Below, in pieces: positions 33,416 to 48,241 of a stretch of DNA of 64,000 nt. A model generated the notes under the pieces. The model ran no database searches. It was not told the origin of the DNA and saw only the letters and a program-made list of their open reading frames with translations. A program made the translations under genes and the position numbers. Each line of letters starts with the position of its first letter. The first letter of the stretch is position 1. Origin of the DNA: Palaemon carinicauda (taxonomy: Eukaryota; Arthropoda; Malacostraca; Decapoda; Palaemonidae); assembly GCF_036898095.1 (NCBI RefSeq), contig NC_090729.1, positions 74,651,019-74,715,018 on the forward strand, written 5' to 3'.

Positions 33416-36150
33416 CGCCTTAGGGGAGTCCTAATTTTCTGATGTTTTGCAGGTTTCGCCGTCACTGGGTGTTGCAGGGCCTCCTTTTAAGGATGTTCTG
33501 GTAGAACTTCTGCAGCATTGGACCAAAAGGGTTCCTCCTCCTGTGTCCTTTGAAATAGAAGTCCTTTCTCCACTGGGTACAGTGATTGACGCTCTTACAG
33601 TCTGCGAGGCCCGCCTCTCACCTTGTCCTGCTCCTGCTAGTCATATGCGTAGACAAGACCAGCGTGCCTGCTCACCTCCCCAATGTTGAACCTCCGCTGA
33701 CGAAGAAGTCTCCCGCCATCCTTGGATCTCTTCATCCTCCCAGGACTGTAGTAGTCTTCGCGGGCCCAGACGTTTGCCCTCACCCTCCGTCAGGCAATGC
33801 TTTAGTTCCAGAGATCAAGGATCTTCTCGACATTCTCCTGCTTGTGATTGCCGCTCCTCTCGTAATTGTCACTAGCCAGCTCATGATTGTCACTCTGATG
33901 ATCGTCGGTCGCCTGCTCAGGATCATCATGCGCTTGTTGGACGCTCAACCTCTGCTCACTGCTCTCCAGTTCACGATCACTTGGTCGCCGCTCCCCATCA
34001 TACTCCTCTCCAGCTCATCGTTCATCAGCGCGCAGTCCTCCAGCTTGCCGTTTACCATCTCTTCCTCCTCGTAAACAGTTTCCTGCCAGACGACGTTCAC
34101 CATCGTGCCACTCTCCATATCACTTCGTTCCAGCTCACTACTCGCTATGTCTCCAATAGCCAGCATGACGCTTTTGTTGATCTCCAGCTCGCCGCTTGTC
34201 ATCACATCACTTGCCGGCTTGCTGATTGCCTATGCGTCACTTTCTAGCGAGTTGCTCACCTACGCGTCACTCCTGCACGTCTCCTGAGCGTCGCTTGCCA
34301 ACGCGCTGCTCGCCAATGCATCATCGCTTGCTCTCTCCTCTTCATTGATCTCTAGTGCGTGATCATCATTCTCCAGCTCGTTGGAGGCCTCTGAGACCTA
34401 CCCTCCATTCTCAAGCGCATTCACAATCTCCAGCGCGCGATCAATACATGGCCGCACGTGAATCTGATGTTTCCGAGCGCGATTCTCATTCTTCTGCGTG
34501 CACTTCACGCGCTCCCACGAGTAATCAAGGTCCTGCACTCTGACAAACCAGGTATGAGACTTCAAGAGTAGTGGCAGCAGTGTTGGTGCAGCCTACACCT
34601 TGTCAGGCCTCGCTAGCAAGAGGCAGTCGGCCAGTTCCTTTTCCTGAAGGGTTCAGGGAACCTCCAAATAAGTTTGATGTGGTTCCCATCACTCCAGATC
34701 GCCCCAATAAGATCACTCAGGAAGACCTGCAGGTGCCTGTACAGATTGAGCAAGGTAGGTAACCCTCTCCCCCTTAGTTCCAGGTACCGAGAGAGCATTC
34801 CCCAAGGAGGCTATCTCCACCAAATGGCCTCCCCAAGGACATTCCAGACCTGTTGTATGTGGGGAAACTACCAACTTGGTTCAACAGCTTGATCAAGGCT
34901 GTCAGGCAGGCGGTTGTAGACACAACCCAGCAAGGGCAAAAGTCTGTGCCTCATACACAACCTCCTAAGCAGAAGTCTGCTTTGGCTACTATCCCCAGGA
35001 TCTCTTTAGAGAAGTTAGTATCTTTCTCCTCCTCTTCTGGTTTTTTCAACAGACTCTAGGAGGAGACCGTCTCTTGCAGGGCCCCGGAACCCCATGATTG
35101 TCTCGCCCATCAGGAAATCCCGTAGAGCTGTGAGTGGGGACGCCGAGATTCAGCAAGATTTCTCTTGCCTGTAACTAACACCGGTCCTAACCCCAAAGCA
35201 GAAGAGGAGGATGACGAAACCAATTCCTCCTCGTGCCATTCTTCACCATCCTTGTTCGACCAGAGTTCTAGGATCTTTGCAAGAGATCTCTCTTGTGATG
35301 TATTTAAGACCCTCTCTGATAGAGGTAGTGCCACTGGAGCTCTGTCCCGTCTCCAGACCACCACCGAAACAACAGGAACCTTCCAGACCTTCTCTGCTGG
35401 AGGAGTACCTGTTGTCTCACAGAGAGTCTAAGGACTCCAAGACGGTGCCCAAGAACTCCAAGGCACATGCAGCTCTCCTGCAAGAGAGAGCTAGGAGATC
35501 TTCCTCAGTGGCAGGAATGTCAGCAAGTGACGTTCCCTCGGTTGATGACCTTGACCTACCCCAGGCTCCTATGGGTGAGAGCTTAGAGGTGGATGAAGAT
35601 ATCGATTGCAATGACTACATCCCTAGGGCTGCTGGTCATAAGTTCAGCTCAGAAGATGAGCGAAGGAAGTTGGAATACGCTTTCTGGCAAGTCATAGCCA
35701 GCATGAGGGCTATCAATGAGTTAGCTAACCCTGAAACAGCTCCTCAGAAGGCAAAGACATGGTTTTGGACCATGTATATGGGACCCAACAACCACCTAAG
35801 ATTGACAGCAGCAAGAAAGAGGCGTTCTCGCAGATCACTGGCTCCTCTAGCTCGCTTTGAGCAGGCTCGTCTTCCAAACTCCTCCCTCCTCCCTTTATCC
35901 AGTAAAGGCGATATTATGAGGTCACAGATGAGCCCCTTCCAGCTTTGCCTTCTCGAGGGGAGTCCCATTCAAGAGGCTTTCTGGGCTCTCAGCCTTGTTT
36001 TTGGCGCCTGAGATCTTGAACATGGAGAAAGTGGCAAATTATGCCATGCAGGCTGCTTCAAGCATTGAGCTGTGGTTGGAATCAGTAGGCCACCTTTTTA
36101 GAACCGAGGATTGGTCCAAGGAATTTACAATGGCTAGTCTCCCTAATAAA
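33416..36150 (+). pseudogene. DIRS B gag, middle and C-terminal part
   Basis: It resumes with a segment (PSLGVAGPPFKDVLVELLQHW, near 33450) that parallels SLGLPGLPSKEALLQLL in element A. The Arg/Ser/Pro-rich low-complexity zone follows (33640-34520), then the C-terminal domain: LEYAFWQVIASMRAINELANP and QKAKTWFWTMYMGP (35660-35790), which align with FWQVxTLMRAL and KKAKTVLDxVFGTQ of element A. It is in several frames and stops abruptly near 36150 with no RT. Confidence 0.68.
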
Positions 36151-39100
36151 TAGCTACAGGTTTGTATTGTTACGAAAAATACTTTAGATTTTAATTTATT
36201 TTTTAGTATTTTGGATATTTAAAGGTCAAAGTTTAGAAGCCATGATTTTTTTTTTTCAAATTCATTTAAGTGAATTTATGTAAACAGGTTTAGTAATCCT
36301 TAAAGTCATTTAGCTTTAAAACTCAACATCCAAGAGTCCAATTTTAGTAATGTATGTAGCATTGTGCAATATGCCATAATCACACTACTGTATAATAGTC
36401 ATCCCTATGTTACCCTTTGTGGTCACCAATAAACTTTATAACCATTGTGACAAAGGGTTCAGCAGATATTTATCAGGTTTACCAAGTCCATATTTAGAAA
36501 TATGAAACATCAATCTTAGCAATTCCCTCTTTGCTTAAATAGTAAGGTCTTTAAGCAGTTGAACACTACCAAGCTTTGTAGATTTTTTCAGTATGTCATC
36601 AAGGTATTAATTCCCATTCATACAGTTTAGAAAATTAAGCTAATATTGGAAATTATATTAACCAATCCTATAAATTAACATTCTTAAATCTTTTGGGACT
36701 GCACCAAAAGCCTTTATTTGATCAGTTTACATATTGTCTAACATATTGAAACTTTAAAAATTTAATGAGGGGATGAATTAATTTTTTTATTTCCAGGATG
36801 TTTCTAATATTTCTAGTACATTTTGGGTTGAAAACTGGATAAGCTATAAAACTCGGTTTGGTTAATATATTAAGTGAATAGAAGATGTGAAAATTTTCTG
36901 TATTTCCTTTCTTATTGATGTATGAAATGGTTTTATTGCTTTTATGTGGCTTGATCTGATCTTTTTCTTGGAAATTTCCTTTTAATTGTAGCCTCTTCAT
37001 AAAGACCTATTTGGAAAAGCTTATGAGTAAATACTGCCAGTATGTCCTTATCCGTAGAATACAAATTTTCTGGTAAATTAAATGGAACATTAAATAAATT
37101 AATTTACAACTGACACAGTTTGCAAAACACTGGAGTGTTTGATTGATACTGTACATGTTTCATGTTTTGCTTACAATAGAAATACCAAGGAAGCTTAGAG
37201 ACCCAAGTCAAAATCTGAATGGCAATATTGCCCCGGACATGATATGTTAAGGGAATGCGGATCATGATCTCCCAGAAACAATTCCTATGCACAACATGCA
37301 GTAATTTCTAACAAAACCTGGGGAAGATATCTTAATGTGCAGTAATAAGCAAACAATCTGGATAGCATCTGAATACAATCTACATTGACCGAAAATTAAA
37401 GAGTCAAATAGACTGGCGCATTAATTACAAATTACAGTCAGAATGTTCTTTCCTTTACTAAGAATGTGTTTTTATTGAAGGGAAAGAAAATGGGAAAATT
37501 TTGAAATCTTTTAAATTTCACAGGTAAATGTCGATTGAATCAAGCTTCTGGAGAAGAAGCAATTTGAATATCAGGGAAGGTTATTGGAAATAAAAGCTGT
37601 GCCTCGGCATACCAAAACTAAAACTGTAGTATATTTATTCAGGGTGTGAATTACGAATTTCCAAATTGTTGGATATCAGCGGTTTCCAATTTGTTGAGTT
37701 GATCTATAATATGAATGTTTGATGATATTTTTTTCTCTTTTGTATTTTTCCAGCAAATTTTCTGTTCTCATTTGAATTTTGAAAGTATAAAAGTTGACTG
37801 ACCATTGATGTAGCATAATTGGTGTAAGCGTATTTTCATGTGTTCATATAACCTAGAGAAAAAAGTCTCTTAGTTAACCTACATGTTATTGATTTTTAGT
37901 ATGAATAATAAGGAAAAATAAAATGAGAAATTTTAATTCTATAAAAAGAAAATTTTCCACATTCCTTTTAAGAAATGGAAAGTTTTTGGTTGGCTAATTT
38001 TATTCTCTTAAGATTAAAAAGGTAAGCACAACAAAATTATGTAAATAAAGGGGTTACTATTACTAGTTACCCCTTTATTTACTTATTTTGTTAATTCATG
38101 AATAACATTTAAATTTTATGGACACAAAGGTCAGTGGGGTTTTGTATAGTCTAGTCATAAGTGCTATGGTAAAAGTGTTTTAATGTTAATGTTAGACCAT
38201 TTAGTATATTTTTAAGTGCTTATTAAGATTATGTTTTTGTTGTTTTATATTACTTATAGCCTTGATGTATTGTTAACTTTGTGACAGCACATTATATTCA
38301 ATTTTGCACTTGAAGAGAAAAATGCTAAATTAGCTACTACCTGAGCAAATCTGCATTTTCAGTATTAATCGTAGTGCTTGTTTAATGGTCCCCTTGAAGA
38401 GAAAAAGTAATTACATACTGTCACTTACATCTTTTCCACTTAGTTTGTCATTTTATGAAATGTGAGGACAACTGTAGTTCATGGAGTATTATTTTGAGTA
38501 TTTATATGATGAATAATGTAGACTGCTTAAGAGTTGGTATTAATTTTGAAAGCCATCATTTGATATTAGGTGCAATTTTCTTCATTGTATTATTCATACA
38601 GTTTGTATGGTTTGGTAACTTTCTAAATTTCTAGTGGTAGCAATTTTCCTCAAGTGTCCACGATCAGTTATGAGTACATAATCATGTTGCTGATCTTTTA
38701 TTACAACTGATGGAAATATTGTACATGAACATATAGGGATCATGTCTGCTGTCTTGCCATGAAGAGTTCTGTAGTTGCTGATGATAGCAATAATCATGGA
38801 AGTATATTGTTTACTTTTAAGTCATTCACATGCAAGTAGAACAGTTTCTTTCATATAAAACTGCCAGTAGCCTCTAGCAGTTGCCGAAAAGTTTTTTGTG
38901 CAGCCTGACTTAGATGAATCCTAGTTGGCTGATGTACTGAGATGATTTATGTTTAGCAACATATATCAAAGTTATTCCAAGTAGGCTTAGTTATGAAAGC
39001 GCTCAAGGAGTATCCAAGGTTTTATTTAATCCAGCTATGATAATGAACATTATTTTAGTATAGTAGAGCTGCTGTAGTTGTTATGTTATGCATTTGAGTA

Positions 39101-40912
39101 AAAGACTGCAGTCGAAACAAACATGACATGAGCTTAACTTTAATTGTAAGACTTCAAGTGTCATGTTCCATTCAGGGAAGCTGACAGTACAGCATTAATT
39201 GCCTTTATCACGGTCTTCTGGAAAAGTCTGATATTCTAGGTCTGTCCTTGGTACGTTATTCTTTTTGCTCTGTAACGAAAGTGTTTCAATTCTTCTTATC
39301 TATGTTTTGTTTGTCCTCAAACCACATTGTTCCTAGAATTGCCCATAGAGTTGAGGATCCTTAATAGAGTCCTCTTATATTTGGCAATTATTTCTCTCTT
39401 ATGTATATGTTGGAAATTGAAAATCTTGGCTGTAAATACAAGTATTTGAAAATGTTTACTGTGTAACCATGAAATATTTTTAATGTTCCCTATATATATT
39501 CCTAACCACTTTAATTACAAGTACTGTAGATTGTTGAATTGGGGGTCAAGTTCATGAATTTAATTCTTATCTTGCTTTGAATATTTTTTTTGCCATTTTC
39601 TCAGTGAATAGTCTTCATGGAATATCAATACAGTTGATTTTAACCAGTGCACCATTGAGAAATAACAGTGTCATATTTTTTAATTGTGGAACATTACAGG
39701 TAAAGTTCATTGCCAGTCTGTGCAAGAAAAAATTATGATTTTTTTTTTATATTAATGAGCTAGTGAGTAAAGTACTCTAACTTTGAACATAATTTCTCTC
39801 ACCTGCACTATAATATTTCACTGGGCCCAATAGAGACCAATACTGTATAACCTTTTCTTTTGTAGGTTACATGTTTTCTTTTTCCATTTTTAATTACCCT
39901 TGTTTGTCTCTCTTCATGTTCTCAAAACTTTCAATATTCTGATGAATACTGTACCGATTAATTGTTTCATCGTGTATTAATTCATTTTTATATGCATGCA
40001 AAGTCCAGCATGTTCCTCTCATTATTTGACAGTACTGTATAGCATGAGTAGAAGTATCAGTAAGGAAAAGAAAGTCTTGAATTTTTCTCTGAGGCAAGTG
40101 TCTGTAATTAGAGTGAGCCTCATAAATTTCTCTTCTGGCCTGGCTGTTATACAATGCACTTCATGTTCTAACTCAGGGCTTATACAGTTATAGTCAAGGG
40201 TTTTATACCAATTAGACTGCAGAACATGTAAAAACAAACCTAATTAAGTCTATAAGGAGTGAATTTGGTTAAACTATGCATTTTACACCAGCAAGTTTTA
40301 CCCAACTCCCAACAATTTCAGAACTTACGCTAATTAGACTGATCTCATCTGGGTAGATGTGATGGAAATAAATGCACAGTAATATGCAAAATATAAAAAT
40401 AAATCTCTAACTCACATTGAAATCAAGCCCAGGACCTCCTTGGTGAGAGACTAAAACTAGTTATATTTTTGTTGGAGTAGAATCCTTAAGAATTTTTTTG
40501 CCTGTTGATCACCCAGTTCTTGACTAACACTTCACTGGAGCAGAGGTAAAATATGTCTGTAATCATTGGGCATAATTCAATTTTTATTCATATTGTTACT
40601 GGTGTTATGTTTAAACCTTTTTTATCTATGTTTCTTTTTTTTTCTTTTTTTTTTAGTTTGTGTTTTTAGATACCACACAGTTTTGAATATTGGCCCATGT
40701 ATCCTACTATACACAGCTATTCAATATTATTCCATACAGTATTATTTAATTCAGTGGCAATATTACTTCAAGGGATGAAACTCATTATTAATTAGAATAA
40801 TTAGCTGCATTAAGTTATAACTGTGGTGCTTGTTATCCACTACCAGGTAATGCAGTACTGTACATCTATTTCCTACTTTACAATGAAAAACAATTAACTT
40901 GATATCAGTCTT

Positions 40913-40950
40913 GTTACAGTACTGTTACAGTACTGTTACAGTACTGTACT
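40913..40950. repeat. 11-bp tandem repeat, GTTACAGTACT x3
   Basis: Three exact copies of GTTACAGTACT and a partial fourth. AGTACT is self-complementary, so the tract can form alternative hairpins. Confidence 0.9.
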
Positions 40951-42030
40951 ATTCCTCTCGTGAATTTATGTAAATATAATGCAGTTACATACATTCAGTT
41001 GAATTCAAAATTCATATGGTTTTGTATTTTTAAATATCTTTATCAAAACTTTATATGGTAGCTAATGCATTCATCATCTAACTGAAACCTAGAAGGAACC
41101 TTTTGGAATATTTCTGATTACACTACACCTTGCATTTTCAAGTACCTGAAGTCAAGTGGAGTCTCTCTAGTTTGTAGAAGGTTTTTTTTTATTTAATTCT
41201 AATTTGAAAACTACGTCAAAAATAAATTGACCAAAGAAAATTCTGTGATAGACCTCAAGATACAGTTACCTGATATTATTTTTGGATATATATTTTTTGT
41301 ATATTCTTTATGCATTTTTAAAGACATTGTAAATGCAGTCTGTAAGTGTTTTGCAAATAAACAAAACTAAATTTTTTTTTATTTCTATAACCTTGCTGAT
41401 ACAGTAGTATAGTCTTAATAATCATTTGCAGGATGCTAATTAATAAAGATTAGCATCTTTTAATATTTGCCATTACATATCCAGAACTACCCAGTATTTT
41501 TAATGTCTTCACTGAAATTTTCAGTTTGTGGAGATACCATAGAGAAACTGCTAAGTGGGATTTGTTGTTGCTCATTATAGCTCAAGTTTGCTTTCATTTC
41601 TTTGGAAACTCATTATCAACTTTGAATTGATTTTGATTGCTCTTTAGATAATAAAGGGATATAATGGCCAAAACACCTCCTTGCCCATAAAACTTGATAT
41701 TCTATCTTAATCATATGTACCTGAGCTGCTTGTTTTAAACTCTTAATCCTCAAGATACTGAGGGTTATGTTTATATTAAGGTGGTTTATCATCAAATTTT
41801 TCTCCCATGTGAGTATAGTAATCCATCTATTGTTTATACTGTAGACTTGAATTGCAAAATGTCTAGATAAAGAAAAAAAATATGATGAGACTCACACAAA
41901 ACTTGAAGAAAGTCATTTCCACTTTTTAAATGTTACTAAATAGTTTTACGTGAGTTTTCCACTACTTGAATATGGGTGGTGAATGGCCTCCTTGGTCCAA
42001 AATTCATAAATCCAATCAGGGAAAGATTGA

Positions 42031-42031
<1 letters not shown>

Positions 42032-42068
<37 letters not shown>
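42032..42068. repeat. (ATT)n microsatellite
   Basis: About 12 uninterrupted ATT units. This trinucleotide is a common LINE tail, but no LINE body lies next to it. Confidence 0.95.
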
Positions 42069-42071
<3 letters not shown>

Positions 42072-42323
42072 CAACACTTGATGGAAAATTATAAAGCCAT
42101 ATTTACAAGAAGGGAAAACAGCCCAGTCAGGAAAAATATTCTATGAATTAAATAAATTGACAGAAAAATACAAAACAAAACTCACAAGACATAATATTAA
42201 AATTAAGATGAATGATAGATTAATTATGAAATGCAAAAAGTGAACTAGTTCAACAAAAAGCAACTTCCCAACCTTTGAACTTATGAACTGAAATTCATGC
42301 AATGTTAACGATACAAGACCCTT

Positions 42324-42340
42324 GGGGGGGGGGGGGGGGG
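42324..42340. repeat. Poly(G) run of 17
   Basis: A homopolymer of 17 G in otherwise AT-rich DNA. Its true length is likely uncertain in the assembly. Confidence 0.9.
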
Positions 42341-43213
42341 CGCCTAGTGTGTCAATGCACCTTATGCAGAGCACTCTAGGCATTGCTCAACAATTAAAGA
42401 TCTATGTGGAGTTCCTTCACCTGCTAGCTCCACTTGCTTTAGATCTTCCTCCTACAACTCTTTTTCCTGCTTTTGCTCTTCCAGTTTGCTGTCCACTCTA
42501 TCTTTACTTCATAATGAACTGCTGGGTTTTCCCAAAGTTAAACTTGCTGCTGAATGGCCTTGAATGCCCCAGCTCCATGTTATTATCTGTGATCCAAATT
42601 CTAAAAATCTAATCTAACTATTATACAGCACATAAAATAACTTAAATGGATGATGGTGCTAAATTTCAGTTGCAATATCAATCACAAAGAACCTTTGACA
42701 TTGAATTTTTTCTGATGTGGGATTTCAGAACCAGAGTCAAATTCCTTTAATGATGAATAATTCTGCTTGGCAAATTGCTTGAACATATGACTGGTAAAAA
42801 TAAGGATAAAGATTTGTCTAAAAAGTTCAATTTTTATTATTACTTCTATCAATCATAGGTTCGAGTCCTTAGTTGGGCAGAAATATTTATCATTAAAGTG
42901 ATTTCCCTATGGATCTTGAGATCCCATGGTAGAGCAAACTCGATATTAAAGAGTATTTGTGGCTTATTTGAAACAATCGAGGTCAGGAGTGTAAGTGATA
43001 CAATAATCTGTTTCAAGCCCCAGCATAAATAAATTTTCTCTCTGACCCCAAGCAATTATTTGGAATGTCCTTCTCTATTCATCTTAGCTAAAACACTATT
43101 TGTGCTACAGTGATTTCTATTCTAAGGTGATTAAATTTCCTTTCCATTATTATATAATTTCAGATATCTATTAAAAATGGTGCATATAAAATATACACGA
43201 AAAATACTACTTA

Positions 43214-43477
<264 letters not shown>

Positions 43478-44013
43478 CAGATTTTGAGCGAAGCTAAAAA
43501 TCTATTTTTGGGTGAGATAGCCATGTCGTCCTGATGGAAAGTTCCTTAAAGTAGCTTCCTAGGGTATATTTGACTATAGTGATATTCCCAGAGAATTTAA
43601 CTTAAGGTCTCCAGAATTCTAACTCCTGGCGCGAATATCCTTAAAGTTTTTCTTTTAGGATATCGCATAATATCAGGGGACATATTCTTGACACGCCACA
43701 TAGTAATCTGCACCCCGCATAGCATTTACGCTTCGAGGGGAAAAGTGGCAATATTAAAGAGGAGCCGTTATAAAGTTCCCTTCCTCCGTTACTGTTTGAG
43801 TACCCAGATGGCGCTATAATCGCCGCCATCTTTATTCCTTGTAGTGTTAAGCTGGTACTTATGGATACAGTATTATTGGGAGGGATCCTACCAAGGCCTT
43901 TCATAGAAAGGAGGGCGGGTCCATCAGGACGACATGGTTACCTCACCCAAAAATAGATTTTTCGCTTTGCTCAAAATCCGTTTTTGGGGCTCAGCCCATG
44001 TCGTCCTGATGGA
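43478..44013 (-). repeat. DIRS C 3' module with 61-bp inverted repeats
   Basis: Arms at 43478-43538 and 43920-43980 are inverted with about five mismatches and enclose 381 bp. A third, partial copy (CCATGTCGTCCTGATGGA, ending 44013) follows the second arm after a short spacer. The same arrangement occurs in D at 54085-54623. It has the shape of a DIRS right terminus plus internal complementary region. Confidence 0.85.
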
Positions 44014-44275
44014 TGTTTACCAGAGCATTAATGTATCCCTGAATTTCCCAGTTGTGCCTTAAACTTCAAGACAATATTTCCTTGGTCATGTAGACCTAAG
44101 AGACCTATGACATTACCGTTATATGTCATTTCATCTAATCATACACTATGTTAGTGCTTCCTGCCCCCTACAGGGAAGAGTCAAACTAGACTCGGGAAAA
44201 AGTCTCGAAGTATGCGTATTTTATATGACCTACCTAGCAATCAAAAGGGCATACAGGTCTCATTCTATGCCTTTA

Positions 44276-45077
<802 letters not shown>

Positions 45078-45731
45078 TAGCCAGTTTGTATTTATAAATG
45101 AACAAGAGTTCATGACCGCCACCATAGCATCTGAGGTATATCGGTTATATACCACAAAAGACAAGTTTGTATCTTGTATCGAAACAAGTTAAGTCTAGCT
45201 AGAAAGGTTTGTTTTCATATAGGAACAAAGTTATTACCTTTGCTCAATATTATTATGCAGAATAATAAGGAATGAAATGAATGCTCACACATAACTTTAT
45301 TAAAAGTGTTTAGGGCGAAATAAGACGCGCAAAACAGTTAATCATATATTGTCAGACAATAAATAGAAATTCAGCATACATTTCATAATAATATAAAAAT
45401 GCAAGTGAAGTAAAATTTACCAACATAGACAATACAGAATAAATCAGAAATACTTTTTTTATCTGAAAACAAAAAATTTTGCCACTCCAATGAAAATTTT
45501 ATAAATTTTTTAATGTCTTTCTGAGAGTTCTGTCTATTTACACTTGTGTAAAAAACACACGGCACTTAGTGTTCAGTCTATATTTCATCACCTTTGTACA
45601 CTGGAACAGTCCATAATGTCACCTTGATGACATTTCACTTACCATGTTGCACTATAATGTGCCCACATGTACACCCTTAGAATTACAGTCCCACATAATT
45701 CACTGTTCCTCGCAGCACTAAGCGACAGGTT

Positions 45732-48241
45732 TTAGTACACTACTGTACCTGCCGCCACCACGAAACGTTTTAATTCTTGCACTTGCTTTGCGTAGTGTTT
45801 GAAAAACACTCTGGATGACTTCCATCCAGTAAACGAGTGAAGGCTCTCGAAATCCATGAGCTGGAAAAAAATATAACGAAGAAGTAATTTTCCTAGGATC
45901 ATGACCTGCGGGTGTACTGTCAGGATCCGCTCTGCGAATGAAGTAGGTGATCTTCGCCCTTAGTTGTTTTAGGGATAAGTTTGAACCTGATGTTTCTCCT
46001 TTAACCCTGGATAGGTACGCTACTCGGACACCCCTTTAAGGGTATACTCGGTCGCACACGACCCCGACTCCAAAAAAAATTCAGGAAAAATTTAGTTATG
46101 CATCAATCTGTATTGTTTGACTTGCTAAAAATACTTCAAAGAATGCTAAAAACTACTGAAAATATAAATGATACCCATCTACAAAATAACTATTTATTGG
46201 AAATATAATAAAAATTTAAGTATACCAAAAAAAGACGACGTAAATATTCACAAAAAACAGAAATATACATATACACATAAATCCCTTTAGGGACACCTTC
46301 TTAGATGGCAAAGCAACAGCGTGTAATTGCTGTAAATGAGTTGGACCCATAGAAGTCAAGATCTGAAATGAGAAAAAAAGGGTAACTTTTTTTGGCCAAA
46401 AAAATTTGTCCAAATTTCATGAATTTTTTTGGGTACCCAAATGAAATAGGAAGAGGCTAATTTTTTTTATAGAATAAACTCATATTATCCTAGAACAGAA
46501 ATACATAATAAAATGTGCACTAAGATGTAATTTACTGTTATATCAGGGGCGAAATCTAAAGGTCATTTTTTGGCGGCCTAGTTTCACAATGTAAATTTCT
46601 TATGAAAATCATTGTATCTCCTATAAAATATGATATTCATGCATTAAAATATACCAAAATATCACGAATTCTATACAGAACAAGAATATATAGAGATATG
46701 CCAACTTACCTTTCGGGTATGTCAACAAAATGGCCGCAGACCGCAACAACTCTTACAGCCCAATCTACCACTTGAAATGAAGAATGGGTATGTAAATTTC
46801 AAGGTGTCATCAACATCTCTTTTTAACTCCATTAGAAGTGTGTTGATGACATCCATGCCGAGTGAATACTGCCTGCTGGCCATTATTGAAGATAAATTCA
46901 AAATAAATAGAAAAAAATCAGAAATTTGCAAAAAATAAAAAAAATTCAGAAATTTGCATTTGAGGGAAAATGGACCTCATGGAAATATATGGCATCTAAG
47001 CCAAAACCAATGTCATGCAAGTGGTAGACACACCATCCACCCACACTTTCCAACTATAAAGAACCAAACAAGTATCAACACTGTTCGACAATTTATTTCA
47101 GGGTCGAGGTCGACCCCTGGGGGGATAAAAAAACGGGGAAGGGGGGAAGTTAGATGAAAATCAGTCCTAAAGCAGACAATGGCATGTAGACTAGTCACCC
47201 CTTGCAGGTCGATCACTTCCATATTCGAGACAGCTGATGATTTATGGGGAAAAAACAGGTTTTGAAAATGCTGTAGGGGTCGCATACGACCCATCATACC
47301 TTTCCAGGGTTAAAGAGCTGTCCTCCCCTGAAGTCTGAAGTTCTGCGAAGATAGACCTTTAGACTCTCCACTGGACACAGCGAGACATTTTCCTTCAGAG
47401 GGCAGATTCTCCAGGGACCCCACCTCTTAGTGGGTAGCTCATTCTTGGCGAGAAACGTTGGGTTGGGAAAGAGATTTAGCTCTCCCTTTTCAGCAAACTG
47501 GATATGGCCTTCTTCCCTAGACAAGGCCACTATCTCACTAACTTTAGCCCCTGAGGCTAGAGCAAACAAGAATATAACTTTTTGAGTCAAATCTTTCAAA
47601 GAGCAATTATTATTGTCCAAACTTGAAGCAAAATGTAGTACCTTATCCAAAGACCATGAGATGGGCCTTGGAGGTGCTGCAGGCCTGAGCCTAGCACAGG
47701 CCTTAGGGATTTTGTTAAAAATCTCATTAGACAAGTCTACTTGGAAAGCATAAAGCAAGGGTCTAGTCAAGGCAGATTTACACGTAGTTATCGTGTTGGC
47801 TGCTAAACCTTGTTCATGAAGGTGAATAAAGAAAGACAAGCAGAAATCCGTCAAGATTTCCTTTGGGTTTCTTGCCTTGACAAAGGCCACCCATTTCTTC
47901 CAGGATGACTCGTATTGCCCTCTGGTAGATTTTGAAGAAGTATATACTGTACTCTCATTCGAGATATCAAATCTTTTCTTTACTGCTAGGGAGAGAAAAT
48001 CATGAGATGAAGGTCTTGGGTTTTCTGAAATGAAGCGAATACAGTCGACTTCTGTACTCGTTGCGACAGAACTGGGTCCGGCAGGGGAATCAGCTTCGGC
48101 TGTAATTCCAATATTAACGGGAACCAGTTGCTCTGGGGCCACTTGGGAGCCACTAGGGCTGCTGTTCCTTGAAAAGATCTCAGCTTGTTGAGGACCTTCA
48201 TCAGTAGGTTGGATGGAGGGAACAGATAAATCCTGGTTCAT
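45732..48241 (-). pseudogene. DIRS C tyrosine recombinase, split by piggyBac-like element
   Basis: It starts at ATG 48241 (MNQDLSVPS), at the same place as in D, and overlaps the RNase H frame. A core-binding domain (TKSTRGQYESSWKKWVAF-like, near 47900) leads to the catalytic domain. The first Arg position reads Lys in ASGAKVSEIVALS (near 47540). HDPRK supplies H-x-x-R (near 45890) and FFKHY the Tyr (near 45800). The piggyBac-like insert at 46005-47309 interrupts it; taking out the insert and one TTAA keeps the frame. An extra base in a T7 run (near 45868) shifts the last part, and TAA is at 45732-45734. It is probably inactive. Confidence 0.85.
46005..47309. mobile_element. PiggyBac-like non-autonomous element, 1.3 kb
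   Basis: TTAA flanks both sides (46001-46004 and 47310-47313). The ends are inverted: CCCTGGATAGGTACG on the left, and TACCTTTCCAGGG on the right. Sub-terminal motifs also pair (GGTCGCACACGACCCC versus GGGGTCGCATACGACCC). The interior has only short frames and I see no piggyBac DDD transposase. DIRS D shows the empty site, which confirms insertion. Confidence 0.88.

Larger units (their letters stand above)
25077..36150 (+). mobile_element. DIRS-like element B, 5' part only, split by copia
   Basis: The left terminal repeat (25077-25238) is related to that of DIRS A (ATCTTTCGGCGAAGCTGGAAG, CCCGCTAGTTAG). A splice-acceptor-like TTTTCGTTTTCAG follows (ends about 25337), then gag from 25366. Gag is interrupted by the copia element 25767-33415, resumes at 33416 and ends without RT near 36150, where AT-rich host-like DNA begins. 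It is therefore 3'-truncated. Confidence 0.78.
36151..43213. other. 7 kb of AT-rich DNA with no gene identified
   Basis: There is no frame with recognisable content on either strand, no transposon ends and no RNA gene that I can see. The only structures are simple repeats, listed separately. It is probably host intron or intergenic DNA. Confidence 0.6.

Noticed and set aside
25762..33420. A 5-bp target duplication around the copia element
   Set aside because: The flanks TGCCC and CGCCT do not match exactly; calling a duplication would need the empty site from another copy of DIRS B.
46216..47297. Short frames inside the piggyBac-like element as a possible transposase
   Set aside because: None exceeds about 95 codons and none shows the DDD or Cys-rich C-terminal features of piggyBac transposases. 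The element is better read as non-autonomous.
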